Positions 18,935 through 27,466 of a stretch of DNA of 64,000 nucleotides are shown here, one piece after another. Position 1 is the first letter of the stretch. Each line of letters starts with the position of its first letter. A program made the position numbers and the translations under genes. Source of the DNA: Saprospiraceae bacterium UBA2329 (GTDB taxonomy: Bacteria > Bacteroidota > Bacteroidia > Chitinophagales > Saprospiraceae); NCBI GenBank assembly GCA_002344975.1, contig DDUV01000120.1, positions 1 through 64,000 of the forward strand, given 5' to 3'. Under the pieces are notes generated by a model that was not told the origin of the DNA, ran no database searches, and worked only from the letters and a program-made list of their open reading frames with translations.

Positions 18935-18974
18935 TGAAGGGGTGACTACGGGCTGTGACACCCCTTCACTAAGC
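18935..18974. repeat. Inverted repeat and flanking direct repeat near the thiolase start
   Basis: TGAAGGGGTG (18935-18944) pairs with CACCCCTTCA (18959-18968) around a 14-nt loop. CACCCCTTCACTAAGC (18959-18974) is identical to 17631-17646, so the thiolase gene is bracketed by a 16-nt direct repeat. There is no T-tract, so a terminator is not evident. Confidence 0.55.
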
Positions 18975-18981
18975 GCTCAAA

Positions 18982-19269
18982 TCACACTTCTCCATTGCGT
19001 TTCTTCAGGTACTTTTTGTAGGAATATTCCATGAGATAGTACTGCACAATTCCAAAAGGGATGGCTGCAATGATGCCCACCGCCAGATGCTTCAATGTGA
19101 GCGGACTCCAGAACGCCTCCCGGAAACTGTGTTCGGCAAGTTCCAAGGTGCATTGCGCCAATAAAAACAGGCCCGCCCAAATACCTCCCGACCGGGCTAT
19201 GAACCGCCACTTGCCCTTTGCCTTCTGTCGCTCCCAAGACTCAATGAATTGCTGCGCTTCGGATTTCAT
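18982..19269 (-). CDS. Small two-span membrane protein of unknown function
   Basis: A 95-residue protein starting MKSEAQQFIESWERQKAKGK. A charged amphipathic N-terminus is followed by two hydrophobic segments, about residues 28-48 (IWAGLFLLAQCTLEL) and 60-80 (LAVGIIAAIPFGIVQYYLM), and a basic C-terminus. It is co-directional with the downstream thiolase gene, 67 bases away, with an inverted repeat between them. No family was recognised. The sequence looks like a real membrane protein rather than a chance frame because hydrophobic and charged blocks alternate as expected. Confidence 0.7.
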   Translation of the reverse strand: MKSEAQQFIESWERQKAKGKWRFIARSGGIWAGLFLLAQCTLELAEHSFREAFWSPLTLKHLAVGIIAAIPFGIVQYYLMEYSYKKYLKKRNGEV

Positions 19270-19407
19270 GGCTTTGTGCTTTTTTTCAAGCCAAAGGTAG
19301 GATTTTTGATATATCTCCGCCCGCCGAAAAAATACCTCCCGCCATACTAAACTATTCCCCCTGTTCGTACATTGTCATCGTACATCATCAAACCACCTGA
19401 CTTGAGC

Positions 19408-20961
19408 ATGGATAAAATTAAAATATTGTGGGCAGACGACGAAATTGATCTGCTCAAACCCCAGTTGATGTTTCTCGAAAAACGCGGCTACGAAGTCATC
19501 ACCGTGAGCAACGGATACGACGCCCTCGAAGAATGTGAACAGGACAAAGACATTGACGTTGTCTTCCTCGACGAGAGTATGCCCGGCATTACCGGCCTGG
19601 AAACCCTCTCCAAACTAAAAGCCACCAACCCGCTGCTGCCGGTAGTCATGATTACCAAAAACGAGGCCGAGCACGTCATGGAAGAGGCCATCGGCTCCCA
19701 AATTGCCGACTACCTCATCAAACCGGTGAATCCGAACCAGATTCTGCTCTCCCTCAAAAAAATCATTGACAACAAGCGCCTCGTCCGCGAAAAAACCTCC
19801 TCCGACTACCAGCAGGAATTCCGCCAGATTTTTATGCAGATCAACAGCGGCCTGGGCATCGAAGAATGGGCCGACGTGTATCGCAAAATCATCAACTGGG
19901 AAATCAAAATTGACGAGTCGAATTCTACCCAGATGTACGACATCCTCTCCATGCAAAAAGGCGAGGCCAATACGGAATTCAGCAAATTCATCGTCAAAAA
20001 CTATGTGGACTGGGTGCAGCGCGGCGAAGGCCCCGTCATGTCCAATCAGCTCATGCGCAGCAAGGTCTTCCCGCATCTCCGCGACGGCGAGCCTACGCTG
20101 TTTGTTTTGTTGGACAACCTCCGCTACGACCAGTGGAAAGTCATCGAACCCATCATCACCGAACTGTACCGCGTAGAAGAAGAAGACTTTTTTTACAGCA
20201 TCCTGCCCACCTCCACCCAATACAGCCGCAATGCCATTTTTTCGGGGCTGATGCCCTTAGACATTGCCAAACGCTTCCCCGACTGGTGGAAAAACGACAA
20301 TGAAGAGGGCGGCAAAAACCTGCACGAAGATGTGCTCTTCAACGAACTGCTCAAACGCGCTTTCCGCAAAGAAATCAAAAACGAATATGTAAAAGTGACC
20401 AGCGGCAATCAGGCCCGCCAGATTCAGGACAACATCTTCAACTACCTCAACAACGACATCACCGTCATCGTCTATAACTTCATTGACATGATGTCGCATG
20501 CACGCACCGAAATGGAAGTACTCAAAGAACTGGCCGGCGACGAAAAAGCCTACCGCTCCCTCACGCGCTCCTGGTTCCTCAACTCCCCGCTGTGGGCCGC
20601 CTTGCAACGCGCGGCCGAACGCAAAGTACAGCTCATCATCGCCACCGATCACGGCACCATCCGCGTCAATACGCCCTCCAAAGTGGTAGGCGACCGCGAA
20701 ACCACCACCAATCTGCGCTACAAGGTGGGCCGCAACCTGCAATACGACAAAAAAGACGTACTCGAAATCCGCGATCCGGAAAAAGCCGGCCTGCCTCGCC
20801 CCAATGTCAGCTCGGCTTTCATCTTCGCCAAAGACGACCGCTTCTTCCTGTATCCCAACAATTACAACCACTTCAACAATTACTACCGCAACACTTTCCA
20901 GCACGGCGGCATCTCATTGGAAGAAATGATTTGTCCCGTCATCCGTTTAACTTCAAAATAA
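19408..20961 (+). CDS. porX: T9SS regulator PorX (receiver plus PglZ domain)
   Basis: A 517-residue response regulator with a receiver domain and a large PglZ alkaline-phosphatase-like domain, the arrangement of PorX, which controls type IX secretion genes with PorY. The receiver has acidic residues D10/D11 (WADDE), phosphoacceptor Asp55 (VVFLDESMPG) and Lys in YLIKP. The PglZ part shows LFVLLDNLRYDQW near 230 and IIATDHGTIRV near 425, which resemble metal-binding motifs of the phosphatase superfamily. The ATG at 19408 places the first strand (IKILWADDE) correctly; a TTG 36 bases earlier is less likely. A lipoprotein gene follows after 9 bases. Confidence 0.95.
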   Translation: MDKIKILWADDEIDLLKPQLMFLEKRGYEVITVSNGYDALEECEQDKDIDVVFLDESMPGITGLETLSKLKATNPLLPVVMITKNEAEHVMEEAIGSQIADYLIKPVNPNQILLSLKKIIDNKRLVREKTSSDYQQEFRQIFMQINSGLGIEEWADVYRKIINWEIKIDESNSTQMYDILSMQKGEANTEFSKFIVKNYVDWVQRGEGPVMSNQLMRSKVFPHLRDGEPTLFVLLDNLRYDQWKVIEPIITELYRVEEEDFFYSILPTSTQYSRNAIFSGLMPLDIAKRFPDWWKNDNEEGGKNLHEDVLFNELLKRAFRKEIKNEYVKVTSGNQARQIQDNIFNYLNNDITVIVYNFIDMMSHARTEMEVLKELAGDEKAYRSLTRSWFLNSPLWAALQRAAERKVQLIIATDHGTIRVNTPSKVVGDRETTTNLRYKVGRNLQYDKKDVLEIRDPEKAGLPRPNVSSAFIFAKDDRFFLYPNNYNHFNNYYRNTFQHGGISLEEMICPVIRLTSK

Positions 20962-20970
20962 ACAACCAAC

Positions 20971-21705
20971 ATGAATAAGTTAACCATCCTTCTCCTCTTC
21001 ACCGTTTCTTTCTTCCTCACCGGCTGCCTCGATGTGGTTGAAGAAATGCACCTCAACCGAAACGGCTCCGGCAAATATTCCATCACCATTGACATGAGCG
21101 GCCTCTTCGAGGATGAGTTCATGAAAAGCATGATCAAATCTTCGCTGGAACAAGACACCACGCTGAAACTCGGCGGCGCCAACGGCATTCCCGAAATGGA
21201 CACCATTATCTATTTCAAAGACATGCCCGCTGAGCAAAAAGGCAGTAATCCGGAGTTCTGGAACCGCGTCCACTCCAAAATCGTGATGAGTGAAGAAAAA
21301 GGCAAGTTTTTCACTTCCATCAATTTGGACTTCGCTTCCACCGCCGACATTACCTATCTGTACGAAAACATCGGCAAAATAGGCGAAAGCAACTCGCAAT
21401 TGGGCGGCCTTGCCGGCGAAGGCGGCCTGTTGCCTACCAACGTGGGCTACACTTTTGCCAAAAACATGCTCACCCGCAAATCGCCCAAATCAACTGAAAA
21501 AGCAGAGGGAGGCGAAGATATGGAGATGATGAAGATGTTTCTCGGATCGGCCAACTTCCGCACCATCTATCACCTGCCCGGCAATGTGAAAAAAGTGACC
21601 ATTCCGAACGCCAAAACAGACGGCAAAACCGTCACCGTAGAGGCTTCCATGATAGACATGATGGACGGCAAAGCCAATTTGGACGGAACGATCAGGTTTA
21701 AGTAA
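20971..21705 (+). CDS. Putative lipoprotein co-transcribed with porX
   Basis: A 244-residue protein with a lipoprotein signal peptide (MNKLTILLLFTVSFFLTGC; lipidated Cys at residue 19). After the Cys comes LDVVEEMHLNRNGSGKYSITIDMS, resembling the start of lipoproteins that carry a beta-rich domain with an N-terminal strand pattern (LppM/DUF3153-like). This resemblance is by eye and weak. The rest is polar, with no enzyme motif. Its start is only 9 bases after the porX stop, so the two are almost surely one transcript, ending at the hairpin that follows. A role in envelope or T9SS homeostasis is inference from position only. Confidence 0.8.
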   Translation: MNKLTILLLFTVSFFLTGCLDVVEEMHLNRNGSGKYSITIDMSGLFEDEFMKSMIKSSLEQDTTLKLGGANGIPEMDTIIYFKDMPAEQKGSNPEFWNRVHSKIVMSEEKGKFFTSINLDFASTADITYLYENIGKIGESNSQLGGLAGEGGLLPTNVGYTFAKNMLTRKSPKSTEKAEGGEDMEMMKMFLGSANFRTIYHLPGNVKKVTIPNAKTDGKTVTVEASMIDMMDGKANLDGTIRFK

Positions 21706-21718
21706 TCTTATTGAGAAT

Positions 21719-21757
21719 CAAGACAATGCGAGATTTCAACAACCTCGCATTGTCTTG
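21719..21757. terminator. Bidirectional hairpin between convergent genes
   Basis: CAAGACAATGCGAG (21719-21732) and CTCGCATTGTCTTG (21744-21757) form a perfect 14-bp stem with an 11-nt loop. It starts 14 bases after the lipoprotein stop and ends 17 bases before the stop of the opposing gene. Long T-tracts are absent. Confidence 0.75.
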
Positions 21758-21773
21758 TAATACAAGGACACAC

Positions 21774-24710
21774 TCACCGCCCCATCACCATCAACTTTTC
21801 CACTGCCCTCAGTCGCCCGTCGGCATCCAGCAGCCGCAGCAGATACATCCCGTTGCTCAAACCGGGCAACGTCATTTCGTGTACACGACGCCCAGCGCCC
21901 GCCATTCGCTCCGATGCCAGCACGACTCCCCTCAAATCGAGTATTTCTATGCGATGACTGCCCCGCATTTCCGGCAAGGACACATAGAACCGCTCGCCGG
22001 CATTAGGATTGGGGAACACCAACAAACGCTCGAGCGAAGGGCTGTAGATTTCCTCCGTTTCGGTAGAAGGCCCTGCTGCAAAGCGATATATCCAAGGCTC
22101 TATGCCTACGCCGGGATGATAGGCGCTGAACAGCAGCGTCCCGTCGCCTATGATGTTCAGTTGATCGGGGGAAGAACTGCAAGGGCCGGGGCAGATGTCT
22201 TGTACCATAAAAGTACCTTCGGGCGTGCCGTCGGTTTGCCAAAGCTCCCGGCCATGCTGCGGTGTGAAAGCCGTAAAGAATAAGAGCGAATCGGTGAAAG
22301 CGGCGCCAAGCTGAAAGGGATCGGAACCATGTACGCCAGGCAAGATGTCAGCCAAGACATAGGTACCCTCAGCAGTACCATCACTGACAAACAACTCAGG
22401 GCCGTATTCAGGTGAGTTGGAAGTATAGTACAGTTTGTTGCGCCAGAATAAATGGGTATTCCTGATGCCCGTCGGTCGTACGGAGACATTCGCATCCAGA
22501 AAAGGTCTTGTGCCGGCGATGGTGCCGTCTGACTGATAATATTGAAGTGTGTTGAAGTCATCATTCGCAAAAAAATACAGATGATTTCCGTTTGTAGATA
22601 AAAAAGGAGACTGCGCATCTCCCAGCACCGGATTGAACGACACTACCAACTCTATCGCCGATGCGTCGTCGTTGGTGCGCCACAGTCCCCAACGGTTGTC
22701 TCCTCCTTTTATGATCATCCACACACGCTCATCAAGCACTTTCATGGTATGGCCAAAGTAAAAACGGTCATCACCAACCACTGTGTCTGTCAATAACACA
22801 GTGGTACCTTCGGGGGTGCCGTCAGTTTTCAAGCGTCGGTTACGATTATTTGTCATCCTCAGATAGGTATGCCCATTGAATACAAGAGCCTCAAGGGGAA
22901 AACCTACTTCAGGTATTAATTCCATGGTACCGGCCGCAGTGCCGTCGGTTCGGTAGAGTCCTTGATTTATATTTCCGAGATAGACCAATCGGCCATCAGA
23001 TACCCCGTAGCTATATGGTCCGGATATCAAATCCGTGACCTTGCGCTCCTGCCCTGGTTGGCCGTTACTGGCCCAAAGTTCCAGACTTGCCGCAGGAGTA
23101 CGCGTCATAAAAACCAGCATACTGTCGGCCAGTGCGAACACTGTACTCAGAGTTAAGGTATCTTGTGTATTGACAAAGGCAGCCTGTATGGTGCCTTCCG
23201 GCGTACCGTTGCTGCGCCATATTTTCGCACGTCCGAGCGCGTTAGTTGTCGATATATATATGTCATTTCCCATAGGAAAATACGCTGTCGGAGAGGAGTT
23301 ACCGTCGTTATTTCCCAAAGTGCTGATCGGGGCAGCCATTGTACCCGGCGTACCGTTCCACTTCCACAGACCATTCTGCGCTACTCGGAAATAAACGCTG
23401 CCGCCCGCTACCGGCATAAACTCCCACTGATTTTGATAATGTGGCCCAAATATCCTTTCGGTTTCGATTCCATCGGTTCGCCATAGCTCACGCTGGTCGC
23501 CACTGGTAAAAAACAATTGCCCATCGCCGGCTTTGATTCTGTTTATTCCACTTGTCGGTAAGGGAGACAGCGCGACCGGCCCGGTACTTTCCGGGGTACC
23601 ATCTGTACTGTATAAGAGCGCCGAATCACCAATTTTGGTACGGAAATAAATTTTATTCCCAAATCTTTGGAGATCAGAAGGATTGCTTCCGTTGGCCCCC
23701 GGATGGATGTCTTTAAACAACGTAGTGCCGGCCACCGTCCCGTCTGTTCTCCATAGTTCTCGCCCATGAGCCTGTGTGGAAGCCGCAAAATAAACTATGC
23801 CGCCCCATTCGGTAAACTCTTTGGGAATGTCTAATGAATTCGATGCACGGGCTTCCTCTATTATCAGATCAAGGGTATTGCTTTGAGCATTCGCTACATA
23901 CAGATTGGCCTTTTTAGCGCTTTGATTGTATGCCACGAGAAAAAGCAGCCCGCCGGCTACTTGGAGGCTCTCGACCATGTACCCTTCGGGGATGGCAGCC
24001 AAGGGCAACCAGGGAATTGTGCCCTCCGCAGTGCCGTCCGATCTCCAAAGCCACGGGCTGTCTCCCGTCGTGGCAGCTACGAAAAACAATTCATCCCCTG
24101 TTGTGCGAAGATGCAAAGGGCGGGAGCCTGCTGCACCGGGCGCAATATCAAGCACCATTTGGGTGCCTTCCGGCGTGCCGTCGCTGCGCCATAGTTCGCG
24201 GCCATTTACGCCGTCATCGGCCGTAAACCAAAGCTCATTTCTAAAAGCAGTTAACTGCTCCGGGCTGGAGGATTCTGAACCTTGAAAAATATCCCGAACG
24301 AGGCCGCTGCCTTCCGCTGTACCATCCGTTGTCCATAGTTCAACGCCAAATTGGCCGCCCATTAGGATGTAAAAAACCCGGTTTCCTACCGCGGTAAGAT
24401 AACGATGGGGAAAATGGTCAACAGTGGGGTATGGGACATTGCACCAATAGAAATATCGAGCTTCGAGCCAGGCGTTATGGGGCAGATAGGCTGAATCCTG
24501 GCCAATGTTCAGTATATATACTTCAGGGGATTCGGTACAGGTAGTACCAATAAAAAAAAGCTTATTTTCAGCCTGTAGCAGTGAGTGCGCATAACTCATT
24601 ATCGGAATATCCTGCCCTGTTTCAATGTTTTTCAGTAGCGTGCAAGGTGGTTGCTGCGCCGGCAGCAGGAAAGGAAGAAGAAAACAACAGATGGAAAAGA
24701 TTTTTTTCAT
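21774..24710 (-). CDS. T9SS cargo with ELWRTDGT-type repeats
   Basis: A 978-residue exported protein. The ATG at 24710 gives a clean signal peptide (MKKIFSICCFLLPFLLPAQ). About fifteen repeats follow, each with a core like ELWRTDGTPEGT preceded by strands of the type LFFVA or NELWFTADDG, spaced 45-60 residues, as in beta-propeller-like secreted proteins. The C-terminus is a type A T9SS sorting domain (LLVFPNPNAGERFYVSLPE ... GMYLLRLLDADG). The product is therefore predicted to be moved across the outer membrane and released or anchored by the sortase. Ligand unknown. The stretch about 22,900-23,700 is AT-richer than its surroundings. Confidence 0.9.
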   Translation of the reverse strand: MKKIFSICCFLLPFLLPAQQPPCTLLKNIETGQDIPIMSYAHSLLQAENKLFFIGTTCTESPEVYILNIGQDSAYLPHNAWLEARYFYWCNVPYPTVDHFPHRYLTAVGNRVFYILMGGQFGVELWTTDGTAEGSGLVRDIFQGSESSSPEQLTAFRNELWFTADDGVNGRELWRSDGTPEGTQMVLDIAPGAAGSRPLHLRTTGDELFFVAATTGDSPWLWRSDGTAEGTIPWLPLAAIPEGYMVESLQVAGGLLFLVAYNQSAKKANLYVANAQSNTLDLIIEEARASNSLDIPKEFTEWGGIVYFAASTQAHGRELWRTDGTVAGTTLFKDIHPGANGSNPSDLQRFGNKIYFRTKIGDSALLYSTDGTPESTGPVALSPLPTSGINRIKAGDGQLFFTSGDQRELWRTDGIETERIFGPHYQNQWEFMPVAGGSVYFRVAQNGLWKWNGTPGTMAAPISTLGNNDGNSSPTAYFPMGNDIYISTTNALGRAKIWRSNGTPEGTIQAAFVNTQDTLTLSTVFALADSMLVFMTRTPAASLELWASNGQPGQERKVTDLISGPYSYGVSDGRLVYLGNINQGLYRTDGTAAGTMELIPEVGFPLEALVFNGHTYLRMTNNRNRRLKTDGTPEGTTVLLTDTVVGDDRFYFGHTMKVLDERVWMIIKGGDNRWGLWRTNDDASAIELVVSFNPVLGDAQSPFLSTNGNHLYFFANDDFNTLQYYQSDGTIAGTRPFLDANVSVRPTGIRNTHLFWRNKLYYTSNSPEYGPELFVSDGTAEGTYVLADILPGVHGSDPFQLGAAFTDSLLFFTAFTPQHGRELWQTDGTPEGTFMVQDICPGPCSSSPDQLNIIGDGTLLFSAYHPGVGIEPWIYRFAAGPSTETEEIYSPSLERLLVFPNPNAGERFYVSLPEMRGSHRIEILDLRGVVLASERMAGAGRRVHEMTLPGLSNGMYLLRLLDADGRLRAVEKLMVMGR

Positions 24711-24754
24711 GGCAATGGTGTATTTGTTTTGTGATGGAGTAGAAGGGTCGAGGG

Positions 24755-24762
24755 CAAAGATA
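24755..24762 (-). promoter_or_regulatory. -7 promoter element of the ELWRTDGT-repeat gene
   Basis: The minus strand reads TATCTTTG, a perfect TAnnTTTG match, 44 bases before the ATG at 24710. No clear TTTG partner upstream. Confidence 0.5.
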
Positions 24763-24816
24763 ATATTCCTTCGCACCGGCTTTACCATTCCCGCATATTT
24801 TTCGGGCAGTTCGGCT

Positions 24817-24824
24817 TACCTTTG
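24817..24824 (+). promoter_or_regulatory. -7 promoter element of argD
   Basis: TACCTTTG matches TAnnTTTG exactly, 42 bases before the argD ATG, in the divergent region shared with the T9SS cargo gene. Confidence 0.5.
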
Positions 24825-24866
24825 CCCCGTCGGCGGAGTTCATGCGCCGGCAAAACGGATCGCTTT

Positions 24867-25997
24867 ATGAAACCATTCGACGTATATCCCATCTTCGACA
24901 TAGAACCTGTGAAGGCCGAAGGCTCGTATATCTGGGACGCACAGGGACGCCAATATCTGGACCTCTACGGCGGCCATGCCGTCATTTCCATCGGGCACAG
25001 CCACCCGCATTATGTGCGCGCATTGGAGGAGCAGTTGCGTCAGATCGCTTTTTATTCCAACTCAGTCAAAATTCCCATCCAAAACAAGCTGGCCGACTTG
25101 CTGGGCCGCCTGTCGGGATACGAAGACTACGCACTGTTTTTGGTCAATTCCGGCGCAGAAGCCAATGAAAACGCGCTCAAATTGGCCTCTTTTCACACGG
25201 GGAGGAAAAAGGTCATTTCGTTTCACAAATCCTTCCACGGGCGCACCTCGCTGGCCGTTGCCGCCACCGATGACCCCAAGATCATAGCGCCGGTCAACTC
25301 CACCGAAAACATCCTCTTCCTGCCGCTCAACGACGAAGCCGCGCTCGAACGCCATTTCAGCCGCGATGTGTGCGCCGTCATCGTAGAAGGCATACAGGGC
25401 GTGGGCGGCGTGCAGGTTCCTACCGAGCGCTTCCTCCAGAAAATCAGAACCTTATGCGATCAGTCCGGCGCGGTGATGATCCTCGATGAGGTGCAATCGG
25501 GCTACGGGCGCTCCGGGCAATTCTTTGCGCATCAATTCGCCGGTGTGCGGCCCGATCTCATCACGGTGGCCAAAGGCATGGGCAACGGGTACCCGATAGG
25601 CGGCGTACTCATTTCGCCCCGTTTCGAGGCGCGGCACAGCATGCTCGGCACTACTTTCGGGGGGCATTACTTGGCCTGTGCTGCGGGCATTGCCGTGTTG
25701 GAAGTTATTGAAAATGAAAACCTTATTGAGCGGGCCGCCGAAATGGGTAGCTACCTGATGAGCGAAATGACCGACTTTGCGCACGTCCGCGAAATTCGGG
25801 GCAAGGGCCTGATGATCGGGGTGGAATTAGACCAGCCCTGCGCCGAGGTACGCCGCCGTCTGTTGGTCAAACATCGCATGTTCACGGGCGCTTCTTCCGA
25901 CAAAAATACCCTCCGCATTTTGCCTGCGCTCAACCTCGGCCGCGCCGATGCCAATGCGTTTTTGCAGGCTTTCAAGTACGTTTTGGCCGCCGTTTGA
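24867..25997 (+). CDS. argD: Acetylornithine/succinylornithine aminotransferase
   Basis: A 376-residue class III PLP aminotransferase. ATG 24867 (MKPFDVYPIFDIEPV) is the expected start; the frame upstream is not protein-like. Family hallmarks include DLYGGHAVISIGHSHP, NSGAEANENALKLA, the motif VMILDEVQSGYGRSG, and the PLP lysine K236 in TVAKGMGNGYPIGG. It makes acylated ornithine from the semialdehyde with glutamate. The assignment to arginine synthesis, rather than another omega-aminotransferase, is supported by argF' and argB 3-5 kb downstream on the same strand. Whether the acyl group is acetyl or succinyl cannot be decided here. Confidence 0.88.
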   Translation: MKPFDVYPIFDIEPVKAEGSYIWDAQGRQYLDLYGGHAVISIGHSHPHYVRALEEQLRQIAFYSNSVKIPIQNKLADLLGRLSGYEDYALFLVNSGAEANENALKLASFHTGRKKVISFHKSFHGRTSLAVAATDDPKIIAPVNSTENILFLPLNDEAALERHFSRDVCAVIVEGIQGVGGVQVPTERFLQKIRTLCDQSGAVMILDEVQSGYGRSGQFFAHQFAGVRPDLITVAKGMGNGYPIGGVLISPRFEARHSMLGTTFGGHYLACAAGIAVLEVIENENLIERAAEMGSYLMSEMTDFAHVREIRGKGLMIGVELDQPCAEVRRRLLVKHRMFTGASSDKNTLRILPALNLGRADANAFLQAFKYVLAAV

Positions 25998-26090
25998 GGT
26001 CGGTTTGAACGCCATTGCCGTCGGTTTCATCGAATAAAATTGCTTTTCGCCGAGCTTGGAGCGCACTTTTGCTCCAAAATCAGAAAAGTC

Positions 26091-27335
26091 ATGAAACGCA
26101 TTTCCTGGACACTCGTCTTGATGAACCTGCTCGCCTTCGCGGGCTTCTCTTTTGCACAAAACTCTCAACTTCAATCCGGTAAGGAGATTTACATCACCGA
26201 ACCCGTAGCCAAAAACCGCGTGCTTGCCGCTGGAAAAATCAGCGTGGAAGCTCCCATCGGCGGCGACCTCATCGGCGTGGGCGGAGAAGTGCGCATCAAC
26301 CAAGCCATCGGGCAGGACATCCTGCTGCTGGGTGGCGATCTGGAACTCAACAAAGCGCCCGGCCAGGATGCGCGCCTTGTAGGCGGCAAAATCACCGTGA
26401 CCGACAATGTACCCGGCGACCTCATCATCACCGGCGGCGAAGTACTCATCACGGATGCCGTTACCATCGGCGGCGACCTCATCGTGGCCGGCGGCAAAGT
26501 GGATATGAACGGCACGGTGAAAGGCAATGTGGATGCCGCTGCGGGCGAACTGCTGATGTATGGCCCCGTAGAAGGCGCCCTCAACGTGAAAGGCGGCAAG
26601 GTAGTGATGGCTGCCCGCGTGGCCGGCGAATCGAAAATAGCTGCCGAAAATCTCGAAATCCGCTCCACAGCCCGCTTTGAAAACAACGTATTGTATTGGA
26701 ACAAAAACGGTTCTGCCGATTTCGGCGCAGCGCTGGCAGAAGGGGTCAAAGCGAATTTCAACGAAGCACTGAAAGCCAAATATTCCGAATGGGAAAGCAA
26801 ATCCCGCCTGTTTGCCCGCCGCATAACGCCTGCCGTTGTGGCCTACAAATTGGCTTCCGGCATATTGCTCGTTGGTCTGTTGATCGCCTTCTTCGGCGGA
26901 TTTTTCGGACGCATAGGCGGCAGCGCCCGTACAGAAATGGGCAAAAACTTCGGCATAGGCTTGTTGTACATACTTGGTATTCCGGCAGTTATCGGGGTGG
27001 CAGCCATAACGATTGTCGGACTTCCGGCAGCCTTTGCCGTTGGCGGCGTGTATGGCGCTTCGATGGCGGTAGCGAGTGCGCTCACGGCGGTAGTCGGCGC
27101 GTATGAACTCAATACCATTTTGAATAAAGACTGGAGTAAAGGCCGCATACTGTTGGTGTCTGTGGGCATTTTCATCGGCCTCAAAGCGCTCGCAGCCATT
27201 CCCGTATTGGGCAGCTTGGGGGTATTTGTCCTCACGGCCATTGCTTTCGGATTCCTCATTCAGGCCATGCGCGGCAAGGTAAAACCTGTTGAAAAAACAC
27301 CTCAAACCGACTCGATGGTGGAGGATATGGTATAA
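26091..27335 (+). CDS. Bactofilin-like repeat domain with C-terminal membrane region
   Basis: A 414-residue protein. A signal peptide (MKRISWTLVLMNLLAFAGFSFAQ) from ATG 26091 leads to about 180 residues of short Gly-rich beta repeats such as GGDLIGVGGEV, GQDILLLGGDLEL and GGDLIVAGGKVDM. These are reminiscent of the bactofilin (polymer-forming) right-handed beta-helix. A short helical linker follows, then four or five hydrophobic spans over about residues 255-400. The combination of an exported beta-helix and a membrane tail suggests an envelope-anchored structural protein, but no specific role is known to me. It lies 93 bases after argD and ends before a strong terminator. Confidence 0.75.
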   Translation: MKRISWTLVLMNLLAFAGFSFAQNSQLQSGKEIYITEPVAKNRVLAAGKISVEAPIGGDLIGVGGEVRINQAIGQDILLLGGDLELNKAPGQDARLVGGKITVTDNVPGDLIITGGEVLITDAVTIGGDLIVAGGKVDMNGTVKGNVDAAAGELLMYGPVEGALNVKGGKVVMAARVAGESKIAAENLEIRSTARFENNVLYWNKNGSADFGAALAEGVKANFNEALKAKYSEWESKSRLFARRITPAVVAYKLASGILLVGLLIAFFGGFFGRIGGSARTEMGKNFGIGLLYILGIPAVIGVAAITIVGLPAAFAVGGVYGASMAVASALTAVVGAYELNTILNKDWSKGRILLVSVGIFIGLKALAAIPVLGSLGVFVLTAIAFGFLIQAMRGKVKPVEKTPQTDSMVEDMV

Positions 27336-27382
27336 CCCGCGCTCAACAACAAGAGCATTTTGTAAAAAACCAAATGAAACGA

Positions 27383-27411
27383 AGCCTGCCGATTGTCGGC
27401 GGGCTTTTTTT
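27383..27411 (+). terminator. Rho-independent terminator
   Basis: AGCCTGCCGA (27383-27392), loop TTG, TCGGCGGGCT (27396-27405) form a 10-bp stem with one G-T wobble, followed directly by seven T residues. Confidence 0.9.
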
Positions 27412-27430
27412 ATAAAAAAACTCCCAATCC

Positions 27431-27463
27431 TTTGCCCGTTATCCCTGCCCGTGCATACCTTTG
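27431..27463 (+). promoter_or_regulatory. Strong Bacteroidota promoter of guaB
   Basis: TTTG (27431-27434), 21 bases, TACCTTTG (27456-27463): both elements match consensus. The guaB ATG is at 27467, three bases after the -7 element, so transcription would start at or inside the start codon. Confidence 0.65.
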
Positions 27464-27466
27464 CGC

